Positions 1-7,436 of a stretch of 60,476 nucleotides of DNA are shown one piece after another. Position 1 is the stretch's first letter; each line of letters starts with the position of its first letter. The DNA comes from JBHELG01 sp046263195. GTDB lineage: Bacteria; Actinomycetota; Nitriliruptoria; Nitriliruptorales; JAHWKO01. Made by a program: the position numbers and the translations under genes. Under the pieces are notes generated by a model. That model was given only the letters and a program-made list of their open reading frames with translations, was not told the DNA's origin and made no database searches. The stretch spans positions 1 to 60,476 of the forward strand of contig JBHELG010000050.1 of NCBI GenBank assembly GCA_046263195.1, written 5' to 3'.

Positions 1-118
1 GATCATCGGCGGTGGTGCGGAAACGTCGACCGATCCAGATGAGTCGTCCCTCTTGATCGGCCAAACTCGCCTGGTGCGCAGCGCGACACGCGACATCGAT
101 GCCCAGACGTAACTGCAC
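1..118 (-). CDS. IS110-family transposase, N-terminal fragment at contig edge
   Basis: A GTG start at 118 is preceded by a strong AAGGAGGG ribosome-binding site. The first residues read VQLRLGIDVACRAAH, followed by ASLADQEGRLIWIGRRF. The G-I-D-V-A motif carries the first acidic residue of the RuvC-like DEDD domain, which is typical of IS110 transposases at this position. IS110 enzymes act through Holliday-junction-like chemistry guided by a bridge RNA. Only 39 codons are in the window, so the Tnp20 domain and catalytic serine cannot be checked. The ORF is too short to appear in a long-ORF scan. Confidence 0.65.
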   Translation of the reverse strand, partial: MQLRLGIDVACRAAHQASLADQEGRLIWIGRRFRTTADD

Positions 119-420
119 AAACCCTCCTTCCTTTCGACGACTACCCACTGGCCAGCGTGGACGTCACCGCGGTGGGGAGGGTCGTTCCGGACATTCACTA
201 ATAGGGATCCGAGCCCAGCTCACGCTGACTCGGTCACCGGGTTCCCAACAGGACGCACCGCCTCCCCGGCGGTGACCCCACCCACCCCGTGATCAACAGG
301 CAAGGAGTCGCGTCGCGCTCCGGTCGGTCAAGCAACGGCGGCGGGTGGGCGCCGGTCCCTCTGATCCTCGTCTCGTCGGCCGCCTGATCCACGGATTCGG
401 AGGGCTCACTGAGTTTGAAT
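119..420 (-). ncRNA. Candidate bridge-RNA region of the IS110 element
   Basis: The roughly 300-nt noncoding stretch upstream of an IS110-group transposase is where the bridge RNA is encoded in characterised members. Here it has visible secondary structure: a perfect 7-bp stem with a 5-nt loop at 256-274 (caccgcc / ggcggtg), an enclosing 8-nt pairing (ggtcaccg at 232-239 with cggtgacc at 270-277), and a self-complementary caccgcggtg near 165-174. The assignment rests on position and structure only. RNA ends and guide loops are not defined. Confidence 0.35.
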
Positions 421-1047
421 GTCGGTGACCACCGCGATCGGTGCGGGCGCCTCGCCGATGACGAAGTCGTCGGCGTTGACGACGTCCATCCAGCCTCGGT
501 CGGCGCGGAGATCATCGAGGTCGAGGACCCGTTCGGCCTCGACCACCGCACGCCGCAGGCAGGCGAGCGCGTCCTGACCGCGGCTGGTTGGGGTGACGGT
601 GGTGGCCAGACAGTATTTGCTCGCGTAGTCGATAACGGCGCAGATCCGCCAGATCCCGCCGCGGGCGGTCTCGAACTCGCTGAAGTCCATCTGCCAGACC
701 CGGTTCCGCTGCCTTGGCGGGTCACGGAACACCCGCTTACGAAGCCGCGACCACGACCTGCGGTCGGCGCGGAACCCGGACGGCAGCAGCAGCCCGCGGC
801 GACGCAGCGCCCGTTCCACGGTCGACGTCGACACCTCATAGCCGTCGGCACGCATCATCGCGGCGATCTTGCGGTGCCCCCACGCCGGCCAGTCCGCCGC
901 GTACTTGGCTGCGATCGCCTCGACCGCGTCGGTCTTCGGCGCCGGCCACGGGCCTTTGGCCGGGGCACCGGCACGGTGCCGGGCAAGCCGACGCCAGTAC
1001 GTCCGTTCCGGGATCCCGGCCAGTAGTGCGAACCTCGACACCGACAC
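406..1047 (-). pseudogene. IS3-family transposase OrfB, truncated
   Basis: This is the DDE transposase subunit that, as an OrfAB fusion, carries out copy-out/paste-in transposition. From a GTG near 1047 the frame reads SRFALLAGIPERTYWRRLAR, then an HTH_21-like segment with WGHRKIAAMMRADGYEVS, then the rve core with the first Asp in RVWQMDFSEFE. It ends PIAVVTD followed by the unrelated IQTQ and a stop. Second-Asp motifs of IS3 enzymes normally continue N-G-x-E/P-F, and the catalytic Glu lies well beyond, so the protein should be inactive. The open frame extends upstream to 1491 but overlaps orfA there. In intact IS3 elements orfB is reached by -1 frameshifting from orfA. Confidence 0.75.
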
Positions 1048-1470
1048 TCGACGTGTCGCTCTCAGGGCCTCGAGGTGGGCGAAGGGACGGAGTCGGTGTA
1101 CTCCGAGCCCTTCTGCCAGATCCGCAACTGCACCGTCGCCTCCGCCAGGGCGAGCTTCAGCTGCTCGCACTCGGTGCGCAACCGCCGCTCGGTCTGCGAC
1201 TGCCCACCATCTGGGCCCGGCAACGAACGGTCCATCCCAGCCCTGCCCGCATCCACAAACCGGTCCCGCCAGTTCCCCACCGTCGCCGAGGTCACCCCAT
1301 GCCGGCGTGCTGCCTCGGCCAGCGACAGCTCGCCCCTCAACACAGCGAGGACCACCTGGATCTGCTCGTCCACCTGCACCTGCCGGGACGGTTTGCGCTG
1401 TCTGCTCACCCTGGCACCCTCCGTGACCCCTCAATCGCGGACCCTGCCAGAAAGTTTGACGCACACCATC
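421..1470 (-). mobile_element. IS3-family insertion element, truncated by the IS110 element
   Basis: A two-ORF IS3-type element lies on the minus strand: orfA (helix-turn-helix) followed by an overlapping orfB (rve/DDE integrase core) in another frame. The downstream end is missing, because orfB stops just after the second catalytic Asp where IS110-like sequence begins. The upstream terminus is estimated near 1470 from the noncoding leader before orfA. I did not identify a confident terminal inverted repeat or target duplication. Confidence 0.7.
1062..1409 (-). CDS. IS3-family transposase OrfA (helix-turn-helix subunit)
   Basis: This 115-residue protein has an N-terminal helix-turn-helix (LSLAEAARRHGVTSATVGNW, about residues 29-48) and a leucine-rich C-terminal segment (ECEQLKLALAEATVQLRIWQ). 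That is the usual layout of IS3 OrfA, which binds the terminal repeats and oligomerises. The reading frame is intact. It ends at 1062, next to the likely start of orfB. Without a functional OrfB it cannot mobilise the element, although it could act on related copies elsewhere. Confidence 0.75.
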   Translation of the reverse strand: MSRQRKPSRQVQVDEQIQVVLAVLRGELSLAEAARRHGVTSATVGNWRDRFVDAGRAGMDRSLPGPDGGQSQTERRLRTECEQLKLALAEATVQLRIWQKGSEYTDSVPSPTSRP

Positions 1471-1787
1471 TGGGTTAAGCCGAGGGACCATGGTGGGAGA
1501 TCAACGACTTGACCTCGCGGCGTGACCACGCGCCCGCCGATTCATTCTCCACCGGTTTTCAAAGCTCGCCTCAGAGGCAGCGTGATAGAGGCCGCAATGT
1601 CCAAGGGACTGGCTACGGTTCATGGGCGAGCTGCCCGCTCGATGGCGGCTACACGAGCGAAGTTCAGAGCCTCCCGCAACGTCGCATCAGCGTGCTCGCC
1701 GTGGTCGCAGCTGCGAACGTGAAGCGGTCATCTCGACGAGCGAACCCGGCGAGATCAACGTTCCGCTCTTAAAACTGACCGAGGCCC
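1471..1787. other. Intergenic, no gene supported
   Basis: About 300 bp lie between the IS3 remnant and the 3' end of the catalase gene. Several short plus-strand frames exist, but none has a recognisable motif or a convincing ribosome-binding site. I see no clear terminator hairpin for the catalase gene. Confidence 0.5.
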
Positions 1788-3974
1788 TTATGCCAGTACG
1801 CGTTCCAGCGGTCGATCGAAGTGGCGGTGCGCCGCGATGGCATCGGCAAAGGACGCCGCGAACGATTCGAGGAGTTCCGCGTTGTCGTCACCGACGGTCA
1901 CGACTCCCGCCTCGGCGATGACGCCGTCGGAGCTTCGCGCCAACCTGGCACCCGGGAGCTGGAGCTGGGAGAGCAGTTCTACCCCGGCTCCGATCGCCCC
2001 GATCGGTTTGGCATGCTTATACGCCTCCACCAGGTAGTTCGCGGCCGCCCCGTGAGCCATGATTGTCTCAACGCTCTCTTTGCCGCCCGCCGCCAACACC
2101 GCGTCATAGAGCACCGACGACATGGTGGCGACATGGCGGTCAACCTGAACCTCACCGTCAGTGGAGCGCAACGACCCGTCGTGGGGGGCGACGACCTCGC
2201 AGGTCACCCCCCGGTCGCGCAGAGCAGCACAGACCGTCTCCAGCGATCGATGGTCGACGCCGTCAGCGGCCAGGATCGCCACCTTGCGCGTCGCCGGGCT
2301 GCGCGGCTGGTTGTCCTGGCTGAGCGCGGGCGAGCTGCGGCCGTGGTTGGGACGTCCTGGCTCGGGTGGCTCAACGCCGATCCCCTCGGCGACCGCCGCG
2401 GCGAGCTCGTGATCGACTTCTTTGAGGTGTCCGACCATGCGCTCGCGGATGTGGTGGTGGGAGACCTTGCCGAGCTCAAAGTGGAAGGCGCTGATGATGT
2501 GCTGCCTTTCCCAGTCGGACATCGAGTTCCAGAACAGGGTGGCCTGGCTGTAGTGATCCTCGAAGCTCTTGCTGCGCCGGCGCACCTTTTGCCCGTCGAC
2601 GCGCTCCGTGTAGTGGCGGAACGCCCCTTCTTCGGGCGATGCCACGCGTGGGTAGTTGTCCGACAATGAGTTCGGGGAGAAGTTCGTGCGCGACTGGTTG
2701 ATCCGATGTTGGCCATAGCCGTCGCGCTGGTCGTGATGCACCGCCGCTATCGGTCGGTTCACCGGCAGCTGCGCGAAGTTCGGCCCCCCGAGGCGGATCA
2801 GCTGGGTGTCGAGATAAGAGAACAGGCGGGCTTGCAGCAACGGGTCGTTGGTGAAGTCGATACCTGGGACGATGTTGGCGACGTGCATTGCGACCTGCTC
2901 GGTCTCGGCGAAGAAGTCGTCCACGTTGCGGTCCAGAACCATTCTGCCGATGGGGCGCAGCGGCACCTGTTCCTCGGGGATGATCTTGGTGGGGTCGAGC
3001 AGGTCGAAGTCGAACGCGTCCTCGTCCTCCTCCGCGACGAGCTGCACGTTCAGCTCGTACTCGGGGGAGTTGCCGGCCTCGATCGCCTCCCAAAGGTCCA
3101 TACGGTTGAAGTCGATGTTCTTGCCGGCGATTTTTTGTGCCTCGTCCCACACGAGTGAGTGCGCGCCGAGCATGGGCCGCCAATGGAACTTGACGAACGT
3201 TCCGCGGCCCTCCGCGTTGACGAACCGGAAGGTGTGTACCCCGAAGCCGTCCATCATCCGGAAACTGCGAGGCACCGCGCGTGGGGAGGTCACCCACATG
3301 AGCATGTGCGTGGACTCGGGCTGCAACGAGAAGAAGTCCCACGCGTTGTCGTGAGCCGCCGCCGCCTGCGGGATCTCGTTGTGCGGCTCGGGCTTCACGG
3401 CATGGACGAGGTCGGGGAACTTGATCCCGTCCTGAATGAAGAAGACGGGGATGTTGTTGCCCACCAGATCCCAGTTGCCCTCGCGAGTGTAGAACTTGGT
3501 GGCGAAGCCGCGGACGTCGCGCACCGTGTCCGGTGACCCCCGCGACCCCACTACGGTGGAAAAGCGCACGAACACGGGCGTGCGGAGTCCGGCCTCGCTG
3601 AAAAGGTCGGCGCGCGTGATGTCGGCGAGGGACTCGTAGGCTTCGAAGAAGCCGTAGACACCGAAGCCACGCGCGTGGACGACGCGCTCGGGTATCCGCT
3701 CATGATCGAAGCGGGTCATCTTCTCGCGGAAGTGGAAATCCTCGATCAGGGTCGGACCACGCTCACCGACCTTCAAAGAGTCGTCCGTGTGATCCACCTT
3801 GATTCCCTGATCGGTCGTCAGGTGAGTGCCCTCGTGGGACACACGGTGCTCGTCGAGCTGGTCCTGCTTCTCGTCTCGGCGCTCGGAAGGTCGCTTCGAC
3901 GGTGACGCGTCTGCTGCACTCACGGCCCGCACTCCCCTGCTGCTCGAGTCAGTTTCACTGAAAGCCTTCCACAT
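1788..3974 (-). CDS. katE: Large-subunit (clade 2) catalase, HPII type
   Basis: This heme catalase converts hydrogen peroxide to water and oxygen in the cytoplasm. With the ATG at 3974 it has 728 residues, in the range of clade 2 enzymes. The distal catalytic His is in RVVHARGFG (about residue 100). The distal Asn region (NNIPVFFIQDGIKFPDLVH) follows, and the proximal heme-ligand Tyr is in RLFSYLDTQ (about residue 400). From about residue 565 there is the flavodoxin/PfpI-like C-terminal domain of large catalases, starting RKVAILAADGVDH. The frame is open to 4070, and other starts are possible because no strong ribosome-binding site precedes 3974. It is monocistronic and reads toward the IS elements. 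The N-terminal 60 residues are charged and poorly conserved, as in KatE. Confidence 0.93.
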   Translation of the reverse strand: MWKAFSETDSSSRGVRAVSAADASPSKRPSERRDEKQDQLDEHRVSHEGTHLTTDQGIKVDHTDDSLKVGERGPTLIEDFHFREKMTRFDHERIPERVVHARGFGVYGFFEAYESLADITRADLFSEAGLRTPVFVRFSTVVGSRGSPDTVRDVRGFATKFYTREGNWDLVGNNIPVFFIQDGIKFPDLVHAVKPEPHNEIPQAAAAHDNAWDFFSLQPESTHMLMWVTSPRAVPRSFRMMDGFGVHTFRFVNAEGRGTFVKFHWRPMLGAHSLVWDEAQKIAGKNIDFNRMDLWEAIEAGNSPEYELNVQLVAEEDEDAFDFDLLDPTKIIPEEQVPLRPIGRMVLDRNVDDFFAETEQVAMHVANIVPGIDFTNDPLLQARLFSYLDTQLIRLGGPNFAQLPVNRPIAAVHHDQRDGYGQHRINQSRTNFSPNSLSDNYPRVASPEEGAFRHYTERVDGQKVRRRSKSFEDHYSQATLFWNSMSDWERQHIISAFHFELGKVSHHHIRERMVGHLKEVDHELAAAVAEGIGVEPPEPGRPNHGRSSPALSQDNQPRSPATRKVAILAADGVDHRSLETVCAALRDRGVTCEVVAPHDGSLRSTDGEVQVDRHVATMSSVLYDAVLAAGGKESVETIMAHGAAANYLVEAYKHAKPIGAIGAGVELLSQLQLPGARLARSSDGVIAEAGVVTVGDDNAELLESFAASFADAIAAHRHFDRPLERVLA

Positions 3975-4210
3975 GGTCACGACACCAACCGGACAGCTCA
4001 CCGCCGAATGTCCGCCAACCTCCTCCTGAAAGGGGGGGCGGGGTCGGGACGGGTGCTGTCGCAGACCCAAAGGGCACTAGCGAGGGAAACGGTGGGGTAC
4101 GAACGGCGTGTTGCTCTGACACGGCTGCGTCGAAAGCGACAACGCCAAGGTGGTCGACCCAGGGAGGACAGAAGTTCCCGGGACCGTAGTTTCAGCGGCC
4201 TGGCCGGGGT

Positions 4211-4280
4211 TCGGTTCCGGCGTTCCTCTCGGGACACGAGACCATGTAGTAGGTGGCGTGCGCTGAGGCGCTCGCTGTTC
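4211..4280. repeat. Dispersed direct repeat, copy A
   Basis: About 70 bp closely match 7680-7752 in the same orientation. Shared blocks include ccggcgt, ctcggg, acgagacca and aggcgct, with roughly three quarters or more identity and a few small gaps by eye. It lies in the noncoding DNA between the catalase and the VapBC-like genes. Its function is unknown. It and copy B bracket a 3.4-kb accessory segment. Confidence 0.55.
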
Positions 4281-4299
4281 TGGACGGCCAATGGCGATA

Positions 4300-4322
4300 G
4301 GCGTACAGTTAGACGTATGCCA
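4300..4322 (+). promoter_or_regulatory. Possible autoregulatory operator of the vapBC-like pair
   Basis: An imperfect palindrome, gcgtac-N8-gtatgc (one mismatch), overlaps the ATG of the antitoxin gene. Ribbon-helix-helix antitoxins commonly repress their own operon from such sites. This is a position-based inference, and no -10/-35 pair was confidently assigned. Confidence 0.25.
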
Positions 4323-4565
4323 CGGCTACAGGTCTACCTCCCCAAGGATCTTCACGAAGCGCTGAAGAGTCGAGACTTGCCGGCGTCTGAACTCCTCCAA
4401 GAGGCAGTCCGCGCAGAGCTGCAACGTCGCGACGCCATCATCGCGACCGATGATTACCTCACAGCGCTCGCGGACGAGGTGGGCAAGCCCACGCCACGGC
4501 AGTTGTCCCGGGCTGACGCGATCGCCCGAAGGATCAGGAGTCGCCAGCTGAACCAGACTGGGTGA
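4317..4565 (+). CDS. Ribbon-helix-helix antitoxin, VapB-like
   Basis: This 82-residue protein starts at the ATG at 4317; the open frame extends further upstream but without homology. Residues 3-35 (LQVYLPKDLHEALKSR then ASELLQEAVRAEL) look like a beta strand plus two helices of a CopG/RHH DNA-binding domain. The C-terminal half is charged and would wrap the toxin. It ends 3 nt before the PIN-domain gene, the standard antitoxin-first arrangement of a type II toxin-antitoxin operon. The toxin family is assigned mainly from its neighbour. Confidence 0.75.
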   Translation: MPRLQVYLPKDLHEALKSRDLPASELLQEAVRAELQRRDAIIATDDYLTALADEVGKPTPRQLSRADAIARRIRSRQLNQTG

Positions 4566-4568
4566 GCC

Positions 4569-4949
4569 TTGCTGCTCCTCGACAGCGGCGGGCTGAGTCG
4601 CGTCGCTGAGCGGTCGACCCGCGCGCTGGCGCTCATCTCATCACTCCGAGCCGCCGAACTCTGGCCGCCGGTCGTTCCCACCGTGGTCCTCGTCGAATCG
4701 CTCCAAGGCCACGCAGGGCGCGACGCGAACCTGAACCGCTTCCTGAGGACTTGCATCCTCGACATCCACGTCACCGAGAAACTCGCTCGAAGGGCCGCTG
4801 AGATTCGGCGACGGGCCGGTAAGGGTTCTGCGGTCAACGCCATCGTGGTGGCATTGGCTGAGCCGGGCGGAACGGTTCTCAGCGGCGACGAGGCCGATAT
4901 CAGGGCACTCGCCCAGCACGTACATTACGTCGGCATCGAAGCAGTCTGA
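4569..4949 (+). CDS. PIN-domain ribonuclease toxin, VapC-like, with an Asp-to-Asn change
   Basis: This 126-residue protein starts at TTG 4569, 3 nt after the antitoxin stop, so it is probably translationally coupled. PIN toxins are Mg/Mn-dependent RNases that cleave tRNA or rRNA when the antitoxin is degraded. The first acidic residue is Asp5 (LLLDSGGLS), the second Glu43 (VVLVESLQG), and the C-terminal ones Asp107/Asp110 (LSGDEADIRALA). At the third conserved position, where relatives have an Asp in an A-V-D-A-I context, this protein has Asn90 (GSAVNAIVVALAE). That could weaken or abolish catalysis, making this a possibly inactive toxin. Otherwise the fold looks complete. Confidence 0.75.
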   Translation: MLLLDSGGLSRVAERSTRALALISSLRAAELWPPVVPTVVLVESLQGHAGRDANLNRFLRTCILDIHVTEKLARRAAEIRRRAGKGSAVNAIVVALAEPGGTVLSGDEADIRALAQHVHYVGIEAV

Positions 4950-5258
4950 CTCCCGAGCAGCCCCCTCTAGGTGAGGCATACAAGGTCCTCCCAGGAGAGG
5001 AGGACAGCCGGACACCCTCCAAAAGGTTGCCTGCCTCCAACCGGTCGAACAGCTGCTGACGGCGGCAGCGAAGGAACTGAAGAGGTCTGTCTGGATACCA
5101 GCCTCTGGTCACAATGAATCCCGGCGCTGCTCGACGGAGACCGTTTCGTCCAGGCGCTCACCAGCTTTGTGTGGGAGCACGGTGTGCTCGTGGTCGTCGG
5201 ACTGAGCTGGGTACTTGGAACTTGCAAGGGAGGAGTGGTTCGTCGGCGAAGACGGGCA
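4950..5258. other. Intergenic, no gene supported
   Basis: The 309 bp between convergent genes have no frame with motif support. A 20-nt stretch at 5041-5060 is identical to part of the hydrolase gene at 12115-12134, but it carries no further homology that I can see. No clear terminator hairpin was found. Confidence 0.45.
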
Positions 5259-5696
5259 CTAAGGCTCCCGGGCCTCGTCGCCGCCTGGCAACACCCCGAC
5301 CTGCCGCAGGATGGTGCCGGTGTCCAGGTAGGTCCTCACGTAGGCGATCTTGCCATCCCGAATTTGCATGATGCCGCAGGCGTGGTACTCCAGCCGTCGC
5401 CCAGTGGGCGGGAGCCCCCCGAACTCGCCTCGGTGCGTGCCGGTGACCCGCCAGCAGACGGCGGCCTGATCGCCGCTGGCGAATTCCCGTTCGACATCGA
5501 AATGCAGGTCCGGGAAAGCCGCATAGAATCCAACCATGGTTTGCACTACGGCTGCCCGGCCGACGGCCGGGGCCGGTAGGGCATCGTCCTCCCACACGGC
5601 ATCCTCGGTGAACGTGTCCGCGTAGTCTTCCATCACTTGGGTGTTCATGGCCGCGGTATTGGCCCGTATGGCTTCCAGCGTCGGCTGCTCGGACAC
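5259..5696 (-). CDS. SnoaL-like / NTF2-fold protein (ester-cyclase family)
   Basis: This 145-residue protein starts at GTG 5696, preceded by GGGAGGGACTT. The order of motifs fits the SnoaL-like polyketide/ester-cyclase branch of the NTF2 superfamily: an N-terminal helix ending YADTFTEDAVWED, a central FYAAFPDLHFDVEREF, then RVTGTHRGEFGGLPPTGRRL and a C-terminal IRDGKIAYVRTYLDTG. These small cone-shaped proteins cyclise, isomerise or bind small hydrophobic ligands. The substrate cannot be predicted and no polyketide genes are nearby. It is a single gene on the minus strand within the segment bracketed by the 70-bp direct repeats. Confidence 0.8.
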   Translation of the reverse strand: MSEQPTLEAIRANTAAMNTQVMEDYADTFTEDAVWEDDALPAPAVGRAAVVQTMVGFYAAFPDLHFDVEREFASGDQAAVCWRVTGTHRGEFGGLPPTGRRLEYHACGIMQIRDGKIAYVRTYLDTGTILRQVGVLPGGDEAREP

Positions 5697-5994
5697 AAGT
5701 CCCTCCCCGGTCCAGGCCCTTCCCTAGAGCCCCCGCCCAGTGAACATCCAGACATACCCTGGCACAAGAGGATGCCACCGCTCGTCAACGTTGGGACGCC
5801 GTCGAGTGGAGATTCGCGCCGACGTGTGACGAGCAAGTGTCCGGTGATACATCGACCGTAGGTGCCGCGAAGGCAGGGGACTGAGACCGATATTGCGACG
5901 CCGGTATCCGAGGGATTGCAACCGAAACTGCAACCGAACGGGCTGACACGGGGCGTCACACGCTATCCTCGCGTGACACGGTCGCGGTGCGAAA

Positions 5995-6122
5995 CCGCAG
6001 GTCAGAGGGCATCAGCGGCAGGAATGACCCAGAGCGGGACGAGCTCGAAGCGGTTTGGGTCCTGGCGGGGTAACACCCGTGGGAGTTCGAGTCTCCCCGC
6101 TCGCACCACCTCTGACCTGCGG
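5995..6122. repeat. Perfect 14-bp inverted repeat enclosing a tRNA-like sequence
   Basis: The arms are ccgcaggtcagagg at 5995-6008 and cctctgacctgcgg at 6109-6122, exact reverse complements. The 100 nt between them end in a CCA-bearing tRNA-like sequence whose last base is one nucleotide from the right arm. The arrangement could fold into one long hairpin in RNA or DNA. Its origin and role are unknown. Confidence 0.7.
6034..6107 (+). pseudogene. Decayed tRNA gene (tRNA-like remnant with encoded CCA)
   Basis: The 74-nt span begins GCGGGAC and ends CGCTCGCACCA. Five of seven acceptor positions can pair (one as G-U). The D-arm is plausible but weak, with GCTC pairing GGGT through G-U pairs around a GG-containing loop. 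The T arm is intact: GGGAG, TTCGAGT, CTCCC at 6081-6097. The anticodon arm cannot be folded with a 7-nt loop and a U33, so no isotype is assigned. It is either a pseudo-tRNA or a duplicated attachment-site fragment. Confidence 0.4.
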
Positions 6123-6610
6123 GCTGTGCAAACGACTTCGCCCTAGTTCCCTGACGCGAGCCCGTGACAGCAGCGGTTACAGCAGGCACCGTCATGAAGC
6201 GACGAGAGCGCCGCCGGCCCACGGACCGATCCCCACTCGCAGTGTCCGACGTCGAGCAGTTCCGTCGGCTGGATTCGTTGGCCCTAGGTGGCTTTCGGCT
6301 GTCTAGCCCGAGGTGATGAGCTTGGTGCGGGCTCGAGCAACTCGGGAGCGCATGGTGAACAGGGGGGGCTGTCGCCGAGACGACTATCTCTCTCTGAGTT
6401 TCACAGAGGTGGGGCCGCCAGGAACTTTGGATTGCGGGGCGTGGCTGAAAAGGTAGGCAGCGGTGAGTCGGTCGCCCGCCGACCGGATCTGAGATGCGGT
6501 TCACAGCGCCGGGAGCCGATTGAACGTGTTCACGGGGCGCTTGGCGCTCACAACGACGCCTGATCCCGCGAACATCTCATCTGTGCGAGGAGGGGGTCGC
6601 TGGGGATGCG
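6123..6610. other. Intergenic, no gene supported
   Basis: The 488 bp downstream of the tRNA-like element contain no recognisable gene. A 41-codon plus-strand ORF at 6194-6316 starts MKRRERRRPTDRSPLAVSD and could be a gene fragment, but there is nothing to identify it. I did not see an integrase remnant that would turn the tRNA fragment into a clear attachment site. Confidence 0.4.
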
Positions 6611-6887
6611 TCATACGAGCATGCTCATCTTGTCCCAGGTGGTGAACTCCTTCCGATCTGAGAGACGGTCGACGATCACTTGCATTGGAAGGCCCATGGA
6701 CGCCGCGTCGGGGTGGACCTGGACGACCGTCGCCTTCGTGCCTTCTTCGTTGATAGAGGCGCCGAAGTGGATCAGGAGGATGATTCGCCTCCAGGAACTC
6801 CAACCACTCCGGAGCAGCCTGCTCGTAGCCCTCCAGCTTGCACTCCCTCATCCCTTAGGTGTTGATGAAGATGAGCGGCTCGGCCAT
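6611..6887 (-). pseudogene. ABM-fold (quinol monooxygenase-like) gene, disrupted by a stop and a frameshift
   Basis: From ATG 6887 (AAAGGAA upstream) the frame reads MAEPLIFINT and hits TAA after ten codons. The same region resumes KLEGYEQAAPEWLEFLEANH, then a shift after about codon 36 is needed to read LIHFGASINEEGTKATVVQV, then HPDAASMGLPMQVIVDRL and DRKEFTTWDKMSMLVY. The reconstructed protein has about 92 residues and resembles the intact ABM-like protein encoded just upstream (shared H-P-D-A signature and segment order). With both an in-frame stop and a frameshift, it is most likely a dead paralogue. Confidence 0.7.
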
Positions 6888-7049
6888 GAGGTGTTCCTTT
6901 CAGCTGCTTCTCCGGTACGCCGATCTGTCATTGCCTGCCCGGTGCCGGTCGGTCTACTTGCTGCGTGGCTGCCGATGATCGAACCATCCATATCCCATAC
7001 TGCGCAGAGGCGGTAACGCCACCATGGCGTCGTACTGGTAGCAGACCGA

Positions 7050-7436
7050 TCACGAGGCCTGCAGGCGGGTGAACCCGCCGAGGTGGTAGGGGTGGTGGGT
7101 GAGCTCGACGCCGTACTGGCGGATGGCGTCTGCGGTGGCGAGGTTGAGTGGGCCGAACGCATCCGATCGCTCCGAGCCGTGCTCGAGGTGCTCGTAGGCG
7201 CGAAGGCCGTGCTCGGCCACGACCTCCTTCATGAAGAAGTCCATGTGGTTGGCGTCGGGGTGCAGCTGGACGGCGAACACCCGGCGGCCGTCCTCGCTGA
7301 GGTAGAGGTGGAAGGCGAGCAGGTCAGGCGCCTTCGCCTCGGTGAACGCCGCATGCTCCTTGGCGTACTCCTTGTAGCTCTCCAGCTTCCCGTCTTGGAC
7401 TGCGGCGCTGAAGATGTGGACCAGCGGTGCCGTCAT
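7050..7436 (-). CDS. ABM-fold protein, putative quinol monooxygenase family
   Basis: This 128-residue protein starts at ATG 7436 after a strong AGGAGGAAGCATC. The dimeric alpha+beta-barrel pattern is visible: PLVHIFSAAVQDGKLESYKE (strand then helix), then LLAFHLYLSEDGRRVFAVQ, HPDANHMDFFM and a helical tail. This fold is used by small cofactor-independent monooxygenases and many proteins of unknown activity, so the substrate is not predictable. It is followed by a pseudogene of the same family, suggesting tandem duplication and decay. Confidence 0.7.
   Translation of the reverse strand: MTAPLVHIFSAAVQDGKLESYKEYAKEHAAFTEAKAPDLLAFHLYLSEDGRRVFAVQLHPDANHMDFFMKEVVAEHGLRAYEHLEHGSERSDAFGPLNLATADAIRQYGVELTHHPYHLGGFTRLQAS

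Larger units (their letters stand above)
1..420 (-). mobile_element. IS110-family insertion element, partial (runs off left edge)
   Basis: This is the upstream end of an IS110-type element. It has the first 39 codons of a DEDD transposase (118 down to 1) preceded on the minus strand by about 300 nt without a convincing gene. The right boundary near 420/421 is inferred from the point where the neighbouring IS3 transposase reading frame loses homology, immediately after its V-V-T-D motif. IS110 elements lack long terminal inverted repeats, so the exact edge cannot be seen directly. The rest of the element lies outside the window. Confidence 0.6.

Noticed and set aside
1788..3974. Long plus-strand ORFs overlapping the catalase gene
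   Set aside because: They lack motifs and lie antisense to a full-length catalase with all catalytic residues; high GC content makes such shadow frames common.
5041..5060. 20-nt identity with 12115-12134 inside the hydrolase gene
   Set aside because: Similarity stops just outside this stretch and no gene remnant is visible. Coincidence or a tiny duplication.
5956..6504. 182-residue minus-strand ORF containing CERGDSNSHG
   Set aside because: That phrase is the familiar false translation of a tRNA T arm; the ORF crosses the tRNA-like element and has no other support.
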